5,816 nt of DNA from an uncultured Clostridia bacterium (GCA_947088195.1 CAMUFS010000208.1:1-5816), one strand, 5' to 3'; counted from the stretch's first letter, positions 1 to 4,818 are shown. The notes: generated by a model from the sequence alone, not told the origin. Numbers and translations: made by a program.

Positions 1-1
1 C

Positions 2-880
2 AGACAAGTGGAAGAAGTTTTGGAAAAGTGGTATGCAAAAAAAGGGAAGGCTGTCACAATACAACTTTCTATTGATGGGATTTCGACCATTCAAGATAAC
101 AAAAGACCATGTGCAGATAACAGGATGCGATCTTCTATTTTAGTAAAGGAAGCGGTTGCAAAATACAAGAAATTTTTTGTGGAACATGAAATACCAGAGG
201 ATAATCTTCACATTCACGCTTGTGTGTCAAAGGATTCTCTGCCATTTTTGTATGAGTCTTATCAATACTTTACAGGAGAGCTTGGGATTCGAAATTCCAA
301 ATTTAGTTGGGTGATAGAAGATTCATGGGAAGAGGCAGATTTAGAAATCTTTTCACAGCAGTTGGGTCTTATTACAAGGAAGCTATGTAAAATTACCACT
401 AACAGAAAGAGATTTCCTTTTAAGCACTTTCAGCAGTGTTCTGGATGTAGTTCGGGTAGAAAATTAGTTTGTTTTGACACAGAAGGAACCATATACCCTT
501 GTCATAGATTTTTCTTTTATGATAGAGAAAAACGGAAAGAGATGGAGCTTGGGAGTTTATACTATGAAACTCCTTTGAATGAGGAAAAAAGAAAAGAATT
601 TATTGAATTTCATGATGAGAGTGTAACAAACCTGCCATGTCAGATTTGTATTGCTGTAAACCATGAGTATACAGGAAGACTTGACAAGATGCCAAATGAT
701 TTTGGCATTAAATTTATGGCAATTATCAACCAATATTTTGCTCATTTTTCAGATGTCTGTGAAAGAAGATTGATGGTGGAGGCAATCAAAAAACTGGAAG
801 GAAGAATGACAGAGCTGGAAGAAGAGAATCGACAACTGAGGGAAATAATGAAAGAAAGGACAAAATTGGATTGTACATAA
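2..880 (+). CDS. Radical SAM/SPASM-type peptide- or protein-modifying enzyme, 3' part (5' end off the window)
   Basis: The frame is open from the left edge, so this is the C-terminal ~292 residues of a longer protein; the GTG at 8 has no ribosome binding site and is not the start. Counting from that GTG, residues 17-24 (VTIQLSIDG-like strand) fit the end part of a radical SAM barrel. Residues 144-165 then give C144-x2-C147-x7-C155 and a G160-x4-C165 step, the hallmark of the SPASM auxiliary-cluster domain, followed by C211-x2-C214. The usual later CX5CX3C cysteines are absent, so the second auxiliary cluster may be reduced or ligated differently. Residues ~255-285 are a charged heptad coiled coil, unusual as a tail on such enzymes. 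SPASM enzymes are known to modify ribosomal peptides and proteins, often at Cys. The gene is 16 nt upstream of a Cys-rich protein, its probable substrate (inference). The diagnostic CxxxCxxC motif is outside the window, so the family call rests on the C-terminal half. Confidence 0.75.
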   Translation, partial: RQVEEVLEKWYAKKGKAVTIQLSIDGISTIQDNKRPCADNRMRSSILVKEAVAKYKKFFVEHEIPEDNLHIHACVSKDSLPFLYESYQYFTGELGIRNSKFSWVIEDSWEEADLEIFSQQLGLITRKLCKITTNRKRFPFKHFQQCSGCSSGRKLVCFDTEGTIYPCHRFFFYDREKRKEMELGSLYYETPLNEEKRKEFIEFHDESVTNLPCQICIAVNHEYTGRLDKMPNDFGIKFMAIINQYFAHFSDVCERRLMVEAIKKLEGRMTELEEENRQLREIMKERTKLDCT

Positions 881-896
881 GGGAGGTACACTTGTT

Positions 897-1556
897 ATGG
901 CAATAGTAGCGGGTAATAAATTATCTGCATCAGATATGAATCAGGTAGTTCGTGGTGTTAATGATACCTATCATCGGTATGGTTTTACTGGTGGAGCTAG
1001 TCAAGTGACAGCAGGTTCAAGAACATCTAAATCGCATTTTATAAGTCTGATTCAAGAAATCAATGCCTGTATTGGGGATAGCATTGATAGACGTTATGTG
1101 TACTATAAAGGAGGTGCAATATCAACAGCAGTATCTGATTATATGCTTGCCAGCGATGTAAATACATTGAGTGTAATTCAAAAACAGGTGTATGATGATT
1201 ATTGTAACTGCGACAGTGCATGTAACTGTGATATTAATTGCTGTAATGCAGACGGTTGTGGAGCACATGGTTGTAGCTGCAATTCAGATGGCTGTGATAA
1301 TTCTTGCTGTGATACAAACTGTTGTGATTCGGATGCATGTGGGACAGATGGTGGCTGTGGTGTAAACTGGACATGCGAGGATACTTGGGGATGTGGCAAG
1401 GATTGTTGTGATGAAGATAGTTATTTTAACTGTTTCTGTGATTCAGATGAAAATTGTTCTAATGGTGGCGGAGGATGTACGGATTGCTGTGATGCTCATA
1501 TGTGCAATAACTGTCGTTGTGATATTGATTGTTGTAATGCAGATAGAAACCGATAA
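897..1556 (+). CDS. Cys/Asp/Asn-rich protein with phage-structural-like N-terminus; candidate substrate of the upstream radical SAM enzyme
   Basis: The protein has 219 residues; its ATG lies 10 nt after GGGAGG (881-886). Residues 1-102 look like a phage structural or tail-associated segment: an 'ASD[MV]N' helix-start motif occurs twice (residues 11-15 and 85-89), each followed by a helical stretch ending in a Tyr-containing segment. Residues 103-213 hold 31 cysteines (28 percent), about 20 Asp, many Asn and Gly, and almost no Lys or hydrophobic residues. Six CC pairs occur (115, 137, 142, 170, 197, 212) and every one is followed by Asp or Asn. Residues 111-119 (CDINCCNAD) recur as 208-216 (CDIDCCNAD). 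There is no signal peptide or membrane segment. The gene forms a probable operon with the SPASM enzyme, so Cys-based thioether crosslinking is a reasonable inference. Alternatives are a metal-binding (metallothionein-like) or disulfide-rich tip protein. I do not recognise a named family. Confidence 0.8.
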   Translation: MAIVAGNKLSASDMNQVVRGVNDTYHRYGFTGGASQVTAGSRTSKSHFISLIQEINACIGDSIDRRYVYYKGGAISTAVSDYMLASDVNTLSVIQKQVYDDYCNCDSACNCDINCCNADGCGAHGCSCNSDGCDNSCCDTNCCDSDACGTDGGCGVNWTCEDTWGCGKDCCDEDSYFNCFCDSDENCSNGGGGCTDCCDAHMCNNCRCDIDCCNADRNR

Positions 1557-1582
1557 AAGGAAAAGAAGAAAGGAAAAAGAAA

Positions 1583-1876
1583 ATGAGAGTAATAGTGAAT
1601 GGGGAAGATGTAATAAAAGGCGTAATCAGTATTAATGAGAAAAGAATGACAGGATATGGAGGAGAGGGGTATGGGATTAGCATTAACGCAGATGCGAGCC
1701 AGAATCAAGTGGATCTGATTAATATGGAAGAAAGGCTTGCTCATGTAGAGAGTCTTATTGCTATAAAGGAAAATGGAGAAGAGATCGATTATAGTAAATA
1801 TTCTAAGTTGTTTCGGGTGGAAAAAAGAGTATCAGATGAGACAACAGCTTTAAATATTATTATGGGCGTAAATTAG
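1583..1876 (+). CDS. Hypothetical 97-residue protein between the Cys-rich protein and the terminator
   Basis: The ATG at 1583 follows an A/G-rich stretch with AGGA at 1571-1574, 26 nt after the Cys-rich gene, so it is probably co-transcribed. The product is soluble, with no signal peptide or membrane segment. Its N-terminal ~40 residues are rich in beta-type residues and Gly (a GYGGEGYG patch near residues 24-31) and read like a small beta-hairpin or strand-rich domain. Residues ~45-65 form an amphipathic helix rich in Glu and Leu. The stop codon lies 18 nt before an intrinsic terminator, making this the last gene of the left transcription unit. I do not recognise the family. From its place it could be a chaperone, an accessory to the Cys-rich protein, or a small tail protein, but nothing in the sequence decides this. 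Confidence 0.65.
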   Translation: MRVIVNGEDVIKGVISINEKRMTGYGGEGYGISINADASQNQVDLINMEERLAHVESLIAIKENGEEIDYSKYSKLFRVEKRVSDETTALNIIMGVN

Positions 1877-1894
1877 GATAGAGAAGTGTTTATG

Positions 1895-1916
1895 GCATCC
1901 AGTTAGGATGCTTTTT
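1895..1916 (+). terminator. Intrinsic terminator between the Cys-rich/radical SAM module and the lysis cassette
   Basis: A perfect 6-bp stem GCATCC/GGATGC (1895-1900 with 1906-1911) closes a 5-nt loop, and TTTTT (1912-1916) follows at once. An extra G-U pair can extend it by one. It lies 18 nt after the stop of the 97-residue gene and 31 nt before the first lysis gene, so it ends or attenuates transcription of the left module. Confidence 0.75.
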
Positions 1917-1947
1917 GTATTTAGATATAAAAAGAGGAGGGAATGGA

Positions 1948-2127
1948 TTGGATACACCAATTTTAAGGGCAGAGCATGAGGAATTTCGTCGAGCAATGGA
2001 AGTAGAGAATAGAAGGCTAGAAGACGAAAATAATCGGCAAAATCACAGAATTGAGGTTTTGGAGAAAAGCACAGAACAGATACAGATATTAACAAGTTCT
2101 GTGGAAAAGCTGGCCATTAGTGTGTAA
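1948..2127 (+). CDS. XhlA/hemolysin-like phage lysis accessory protein, N-terminal coiled-coil half (interrupted by in-frame TAA)
   Basis: The start is TTG at 1948, chosen because a perfect AGGAGG (1935-1940) lies 7 nt upstream; the TTG at 1915 lies in the terminator and has no binding site. The 59 residues are highly charged and form a coiled coil (RAEHEEFRRAMEVEN and on), as in the N-terminal part of the XhlA-like proteins that precede holins in Bacillota prophages. The frame meets TAA at 2125-2127 and continues open in the same frame as a second piece carrying the expected linker, DRDGEMWRK motif and membrane helix. The intact protein would be about 109 residues, a normal length for the family, so the stop replaces a single internal codon. 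The fragment alone lacks the membrane anchor. Confidence 0.7.
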   Translation: MDTPILRAEHEEFRRAMEVENRRLEDENNRQNHRIEVLEKSTEQIQILTSSVEKLAISV

Positions 2128-2130
2128 AAT

Positions 2131-2277
2131 ATGGTGAAGGAGATGGAGCAGCAGAGCGATCGGTTGAAAATATTAGAAGACAGGGATGGAGAGATGTGGA
2201 GGAAGGTGACAGGCTATTTTATTACGGCTGTTATTGGTGTGGTGGTAGGGTATATCTTTACACAGATAGGTATGTAG
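2131..2277 (+). CDS. XhlA/hemolysin-like lysis accessory protein, C-terminal membrane-anchor half (in frame after the TAA)
   Basis: This reading begins with ATG at 2131, only 3 nt after the TAA that ends the N-terminal half and in the same frame. It would encode 48 residues: the rest of the coiled coil (LKILEDRDGEMWRK), then one membrane helix (residues ~28-45, rich in Val, Ile and Gly) and a short C-terminal end. No clear ribosome binding site precedes the ATG, so separate translation would depend on termination-reinitiation or on stop readthrough. The GTG of the next gene lies 9 nt after its stop, and that gene's binding site overlaps the stop codon. This is either the broken half of a pseudogene or a second product of a recoded gene; a sequencing or assembly error at 2125 is also possible. 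Confidence 0.5.
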   Translation: MVKEMEQQSDRLKILEDRDGEMWRKVTGYFITAVIGVVVGYIFTQIGM

Positions 2278-2286
2278 GAGATTATA

Positions 2287-2550
2287 GTGAAGAAAAAGAA
2301 GATTCGGACAATGGATATTATCTTATTTGTGATTGCCTGTTTCTTGTTTGTATTTGTGGGATTTCTTCTGTGGCTGTACTATCAGACAGGAGGAATCCCA
2401 GATACTCTCTGTACCTGTGTCTTTGCCATATGTGGTGGAGAATGTGGGGTTATGGGTTGGATCAAGACCACAAAGGAACGGCAGCGGGAGAGGCAGTATG
2501 AGTTGGAGGACAGACAAGTAAAAGAATATGGAGAGGAAGAGAGACTATGA
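2287..2550 (+). CDS. Small membrane protein of the phage lysis cassette
   Basis: The start is GTG at 2287, with AGGAG (2276-2280) 6 nt upstream overlapping the previous stop. The 87 residues are: a basic N-terminus (KKKKIR), a long hydrophobic helix (residues ~9-31), a second moderately hydrophobic Gly/Cys segment (residues ~38-58, with a CGGECGVMGW patch), and a highly charged C-terminal tail of Glu, Arg and Gln. Its last codon and stop overlap the next start (ATGA at 2547-2550), so the two are translationally coupled. Small proteins of this plan often sit between XhlA-like proteins and holins in clostridial prophages. It may be a holin partner or an antiholin; the sequence does not settle which. 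Confidence 0.7.
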   Translation: MKKKKIRTMDIILFVIACFLFVFVGFLLWLYYQTGGIPDTLCTCVFAICGGECGVMGWIKTTKERQRERQYELEDRQVKEYGEEERL

Positions 2551-2882
2551 CATTGGATATATTTTTGATGATGCTGTTGATTGTTTCAACATTGACAGGA
2601 TTGGCAACGGAAGCTATTAAGATATGGTTAAAAGAACATTCCCTAAAATATCATGCAAATGCTCTTGCAGGATATGTGGCAGTAGTTATGTCTGTGATAA
2701 TAGGAATATCATACATAATTTTAGTACAGGCAGAGATAAATGCACAAATGATAGTGTATTTGATAGCACTTATCATATTAGCATGGTTGTCAGCTATGTT
2801 AGGATATGACAAAGTGATCCAGACGATTGCTCAACTTCGGATAAAAAGGGAGAAGGGAGAAACTAGATGGGAAGGTCAATAG
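2547..2882 (+). CDS. Probable phage holin, three membrane helices
   Basis: The 111 residues have three predicted membrane helices: roughly residues 3-20, 41-60 and 68-85. A charged loop lies between the first two, and the C-terminal tail is basic and charged (residues ~97-109). A conserved-looking 'GYDKV' stands just after the third helix. Size, topology and a position directly upstream of an endolysin fit a holin, which forms lesions in the cytoplasmic membrane so that the endolysin reaches the cell wall. It starts within an ATGA overlap with the preceding gene, and its 3' end overlaps the endolysin start by 16 nt, so the cassette is translated as a coupled unit. Assignment rests on topology and context, not on a motif. 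Confidence 0.75.
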   Translation: MTLDIFLMMLLIVSTLTGLATEAIKIWLKEHSLKYHANALAGYVAVVMSVIIGISYIILVQAEINAQMIVYLIALIILAWLSAMLGYDKVIQTIAQLRIKREKGETRWEGQ

Positions 2883-3541
2883 GAAAAGAAGCACTGGAAA
2901 TGATAAAGCGATTTGAGGGATGCCGTTTGCAGTCTTATAAATGTCCAGCAGGGGTATGGACTATTGGATATGGACATACAGAGGGAGTAAAACAGGGGCA
3001 GATGATTACACAGGCACAGGCAGATGCTTTTCTTATTATGGATTGTCAGAAGTTTGCGGATTATGTGGATAATCCTTCTTATGTACCAATAACGAAAAGT
3101 CTTAACGATAACCAAAGAGATGCCTTAATCAGTTTTACATATAATTGTGGAGCTGGAAGCTTAAGGACACTTTGTAAGGGGCGTACAGTAACTCAGATAG
3201 CGGAGGCGATCCTTCTTTACAATAAGGCAGGAGGAAAGGTACTAGCAGGTTTAACAAAACGTAGGAAGGCAGAGAAGGAGTTATTTCTTAGACCGATAGG
3301 AGAGACAAGTTCTAATGCAACAATTATACAGGGACAGGAGGAATATAAGATGGATACCATTAGGAGAGGAAGCGAAGGAAAGTTAGTAAAGATCTGGCAG
3401 ATAATTGTTGGAGTGAATCCAGATGGGATTTTTGGAACTGGAACAGAGACAGCAACAAGAGCTTTTCAGAAACAGCATGCTCTGTCCGTGGACGGGATTG
3501 TTGGAAATCAGTCTTGGAAGGCTGGTTTGAAGTCATTGTAA
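2867..3541 (+). CDS. Endolysin: GH24 lysozyme (muramidase) with C-terminal peptidoglycan-binding domain
   Basis: The protein has 224 residues; the ATG is 7 nt after GGGAG (2855-2859) and overlaps the holin gene. Residues 8-143 are a phage T4/lambdoid-type lysozyme domain (GH24), which cuts the MurNAc-GlcNAc bond of peptidoglycan. The catalytic pattern E-8-(D/C)-5-T is visible as E17, C26 and T32 in the stretch from KRFEG to WTIGYGHT; a Cys stands at the middle position, a known variant of this triad. The family C-terminal signature LAGLTKRRKAEKELF is at residues 126-140. Residues ~163-224 form a PG_binding_1 domain (RRGSEGKLV, DGIFGTGTETATRAFQ, DGIVGNQSW). No signal peptide is seen, so export depends on the holin. 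An internal ribosome binding site and in-frame ATG at residue 162 would also yield the binding domain alone. Confidence 0.92.
   Translation: MGRSIGKEALEMIKRFEGCRLQSYKCPAGVWTIGYGHTEGVKQGQMITQAQADAFLIMDCQKFADYVDNPSYVPITKSLNDNQRDALISFTYNCGAGSLRTLCKGRTVTQIAEAILLYNKAGGKVLAGLTKRRKAEKELFLRPIGETSSNATIIQGQEEYKMDTIRRGSEGKLVKIWQIIVGVNPDGIFGTGTETATRAFQKQHALSVDGIVGNQSWKAGLKSL
3336..3352 (+). promoter_or_regulatory. Internal ribosome binding site and ATG inside the endolysin gene
   Basis: A perfect AGGAGG (3336-3341) lies 8 nt before an in-frame ATG (3350-3352, residue 162), exactly at the linker between the lysozyme and peptidoglycan-binding domains. It is as strong as any start signal in this window. 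The predicted product is a 63-residue free cell-wall-binding domain. Some clostridial, enterococcal and other endolysins are known to be made as a full-length plus internal-start binding-domain complex; this site suggests the same here. Confidence 0.6.
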
Positions 3542-3543
3542 AG

Positions 3544-3577
3544 CAAAGGAGACAGGTTATCCTGCCTCCTTTGTTTT
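3544..3577 (+). terminator. Intrinsic terminator of the lysis cassette
   Basis: The two 13-nt arms (3544-3556 CAAAGGAGACAGG and 3561-3573) pair at 12 positions, with a single A/C mismatch, around the 4-nt loop TTAT. TTTT follows at 3574-3577. It begins 3 nt after the endolysin stop and ends the phage late transcription unit. Confidence 0.85.
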
Positions 3578-3813
3578 AGTCCCATATCGGGAAATATACG
3601 CTTGCAAACAATTTAGCTCTAAAATGGAAAGGAACTAATTTTGGATACTCCCTGCCTTAATATTCATGTATGATAAAGAAACAAGAAATCGAAAACGGGA
3701 GATAGACCGCCAGTACCACACTATTCCGAACAAAAGACAAGCATTATGGAAATGTGCATAACAGGCTATTTCACCATGGATATGCAGTAAAACATATGCC
3801 TTTTCTTTCCGGG
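3578..3813. other. Intergenic stretch with no convincing gene; possible prophage-host junction
   Basis: This 236-nt gap separates convergent genes: the phage lysis cassette and the toxin-antitoxin pair. The only reading worth noting is a 31-residue plus-strand frame (3666-3761, very basic and polar) with no ribosome binding site, most likely chance or a remnant. A weak imperfect hairpin at 3778-3799 followed by a T-rich run could be a terminator on the plus strand. This is where an attachment site would be expected if the prophage ends here, but only one end is in the window, so no repeat can be matched. Confidence 0.35.
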
Positions 3814-4086
3814 TTATAATCCGAACAAATCCGCATGAGTACCGGTACGATCCAGCCTCAGTTCATCATCAGTCTGTTTGTATATGAGTAACCAGTCTGG
3901 CGCTATGTGACATTCTCTGTATCCAGAGTAATTGCCGCTTAGATTATGCTCTTTATTCTTTGGCGGCAATGGTGAAGGAACGCGAAGGGTATCAATAGCT
4001 TGCTGCAATAGTGTCATTTTGTAGCCACGCTTTACGCAGGTTTTGAAATCCTTTTTGAACTTGGTGGAATATCGTATATTGAGCAT
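3814..4086 (-). CDS. yafQ: YafQ-family toxin of a type II toxin-antitoxin system (RelE/ParE superfamily mRNA interferase)
   Basis: The 90 residues are close to the 92 of E. coli YafQ, a ribosome-dependent endoribonuclease that cuts translated mRNA. The motifs are clear: KEHNLSG, the GYRECHIAPDWLLIYK block and the C-terminal RTGTHADLF. The residues matching the catalytic set of YafQ (H50, H63, D67, H87 and F91 in E. coli, from memory) are all present with identical spacing: H47, H60, D64, H84 and F88. The toxin should therefore be active. The ATG at 4086 lies 2 nt after the antitoxin stop, and its ribosome binding site (AAGGAA) lies inside the antitoxin's last codons. This is the usual antitoxin-first, coupled arrangement. 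The gene symbol marks the family, not proven orthology. Confidence 0.88.
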   Translation of the reverse strand: MLNIRYSTKFKKDFKTCVKRGYKMTLLQQAIDTLRVPSPLPPKNKEHNLSGNYSGYRECHIAPDWLLIYKQTDDELRLDRTGTHADLFGL

Positions 4087-4088
4087 AG

Positions 4089-4298
4089 CTATTCCTTCAT
4101 CAGTTCAGCAAACAGATCCTCTGTACTGCCATTGAATAAAGTACCTCCGCCGTTTTCCAGTTCCTCTATGGAGGCTATGGTTTCAGTGTTAGGTATTTCT
4201 TCTGGGACTGTTGCACCCTGCAGATAAGCAACGATGTAGTACATTTTGCTTTCTGGTATCTGATCTATGAGCTTTTTGGCGAGTTCCCTATAACTCAT
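4089..4298 (-). CDS. Antitoxin partner of the YafQ-family toxin (not a typical RelB/DinJ ribbon-helix-helix protein)
   Basis: The preferred start is the ATG at 4298 (69 residues), because GGAAAGGAA (4308-4316) stands 9 nt upstream; an in-frame GTG at 4307 abuts that site and is too close. The product is small and acidic. Its C-terminal half (IPNTETIASIEELENGGG and then STEDLFAELMKE) resembles the toxin-wrapping tail of RelB/DinJ-type antitoxins. The N-terminal half (a YRELAKKLIDQIPESK helix, then YYIVAYLQGA) does not look like the beta-strand start of a ribbon-helix-helix DNA-binding domain. It may belong to another antitoxin class or bind DNA differently. Its role, neutralising the toxin, is inferred from operon position, size and the C-terminal similarity. 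Confidence 0.75.
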   Translation of the reverse strand: MSYRELAKKLIDQIPESKMYYIVAYLQGATVPEEIPNTETIASIEELENGGGTLFNGSTEDLFAELMKE

Positions 4299-4340
4299 GG
4301 TAAACACTTCCTTTCCGTTTTTGAATACCTCTCATGTTAT

Positions 4341-4362
4341 TGTTTATTTGGGGATTGTCTAC
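4341..4362 (-). promoter_or_regulatory. Weak candidate promoter for the toxin-antitoxin operon
   Basis: Reading the minus strand, TAGACA (4362-4357) and TAACAT, 16 nt further on at about 4340, match the -35 and -10 boxes at 5/6 and 4/6 positions, about 40 nt upstream of the antitoxin start. Spacing and location fit, but the -10 match is poor. Confidence 0.25.
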
Positions 4363-4373
4363 CAGTAACACTT

Positions 4374-4407
4374 AAAGGGTGTCTGTTAGTAACAGATACC
4401 CTTTTTT
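4374..4407 (+). terminator. Strong hairpin with T tract upstream of the transposase remnant
   Basis: Two 14-nt arms (4374-4387 and 4391-4404) pair fully, with one G-U pair, around the 3-nt loop AGT; a run of six T ends at 4407. The T tract makes it a plus-strand terminator, yet no plus-strand gene ends just upstream. It lies just before the tnpA remnant, in the same orientation. IS200-type elements are known to carry a left-end terminator hairpin that blocks outside transcription from entering tnpA, which may explain it. It could also shield the toxin-antitoxin promoter region. Confidence 0.6.
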
Positions 4408-4469
4408 ATTGTAACATATGTGATCGTGAAATACAATATTCTTTTTTTGAAAGGGAAATATAGCATTGA

Positions 4470-4742
4470 GGGAATATAGCCAACGATGATAAGCAAAAGA
4501 TTTTTGATATTTGTAATACTAATAGTTGAAAAGTTATCGCTATGGAAACAGACAAAGACCATATGCAGGTTCTTGTAGGATACGATACTACAGACAGAGT
4601 ATGCGATATGGTTAAAATCATGAAACAAGAAACTATGCATTATCTATGGAAGAAATATAATAGTTTTCTATTCAAACAGTATTGCAAGAAGAAAAACTTT
4701 TGGTCTGATGATTCCACGAATGATAGTTTATTCGTACTTTGA
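4470..4742 (+). pseudogene. Degraded IS200/IS605-type transposase (TnpA) remnant
   Basis: The clearest reading is 4542-4742 (66 residues, METDKDHMQVLVGYD at the start). It continues upstream in frame across a TGA at 4527-4529 to about 4470. The segment resembles the Y1 transposases of IS200/IS605 elements: a helix, a short strand, the ETDKDH-x-H region, then VKIMKQET, LWKKYNSFL and FWSD. The HUH metal-binding motif is damaged: HMQ stands where HxH is expected. The protein ends shortly after the FWSD motif, so the C-terminal helix with the nucleophilic tyrosine is missing, and the N-terminal region is not readable in one frame. It lies between two hairpins (4374-4404 and 4748-4807) that may be the element's ends. 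It is inactive as it stands. The call is from recalled family patterns, without a search. Confidence 0.6.
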
Positions 4743-4747
4743 ATATT

Positions 4748-4807
4748 TTACCAAATTCGTCGTAAAGCCTCTAACTTTAGCTATGGGCTTTACGGTGAAT
4801 TTGGTAA
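4748..4807. repeat. 60-nt interrupted palindrome, candidate IS200/IS605 right-end hairpin
   Basis: The outer arms TTACCAAATTC and GAATTTGGTAA pair perfectly over 11 nt. After a GT/GT internal loop, CGTAAAGCCT pairs with GGGCTTTACG (one T-G pair), and the inner part can pair further with two mismatches down to a TT loop. The core GCCTCTAACTTTAGCTATGGGC recalls the subterminal hairpins of IS200/IS605 elements. It lies 5 nt after the tnpA remnant and 11 nt beyond the stop of the minus-strand methyltransferase gene, so it may also act as a terminator for either, although no good T tract follows on the minus strand. Confidence 0.6.
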
Positions 4808-4818
4808 CTATATTTAGT

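Noticed and set aside
1203..1535. CRISPR-like or tandem DNA repeat in the Cys-rich gene
   Set aside because: Repetition is at the level of Cys codons and protein motifs; units are irregular in length and there are no uniform spacers.
1199..1683. Several open frames on the minus strand and in another plus frame across the Cys-rich gene
   Set aside because: They are by-products of the TGT/TGC-GAT codon repetition of the Cys-rich gene (giving Ser/Gln/Pro-rich or Ile/Val-rich readings) and have no ribosome binding sites.
1902..1930. Possible promoter for the lysis cassette (TATAAA at 1925-1930)
   Set aside because: The sequence 17 nt upstream (GTTAGG) does not resemble a -35 box and overlaps the terminator stem.
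1915..1947. Upstream TTG start at 1915 for the XhlA-like protein
   Set aside because: It lies inside the T tract of the terminator and has no binding site; the TTG at 1948 has a perfect AGGAGG 7 nt before it.
2196..2501. Plus-strand open frame of 101 codons over the small lysis genes
   Set aside because: It overlaps, in another frame, the C-half of the XhlA-like gene and the GTG-started membrane protein, both of which have better start signals and sensible topology.
3666..3761. 31-codon plus-strand reading in the gap after the lysis terminator
   Set aside because: There is no ribosome binding site, no recognisable family, and it is short enough to be chance.
4386..4640. Minus-strand open frames of 71 and 84 codons opposite the tnpA remnant
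   Set aside because: They have low-complexity hydrophobic content and no binding site, and run antisense to a recognisable transposase remnant.
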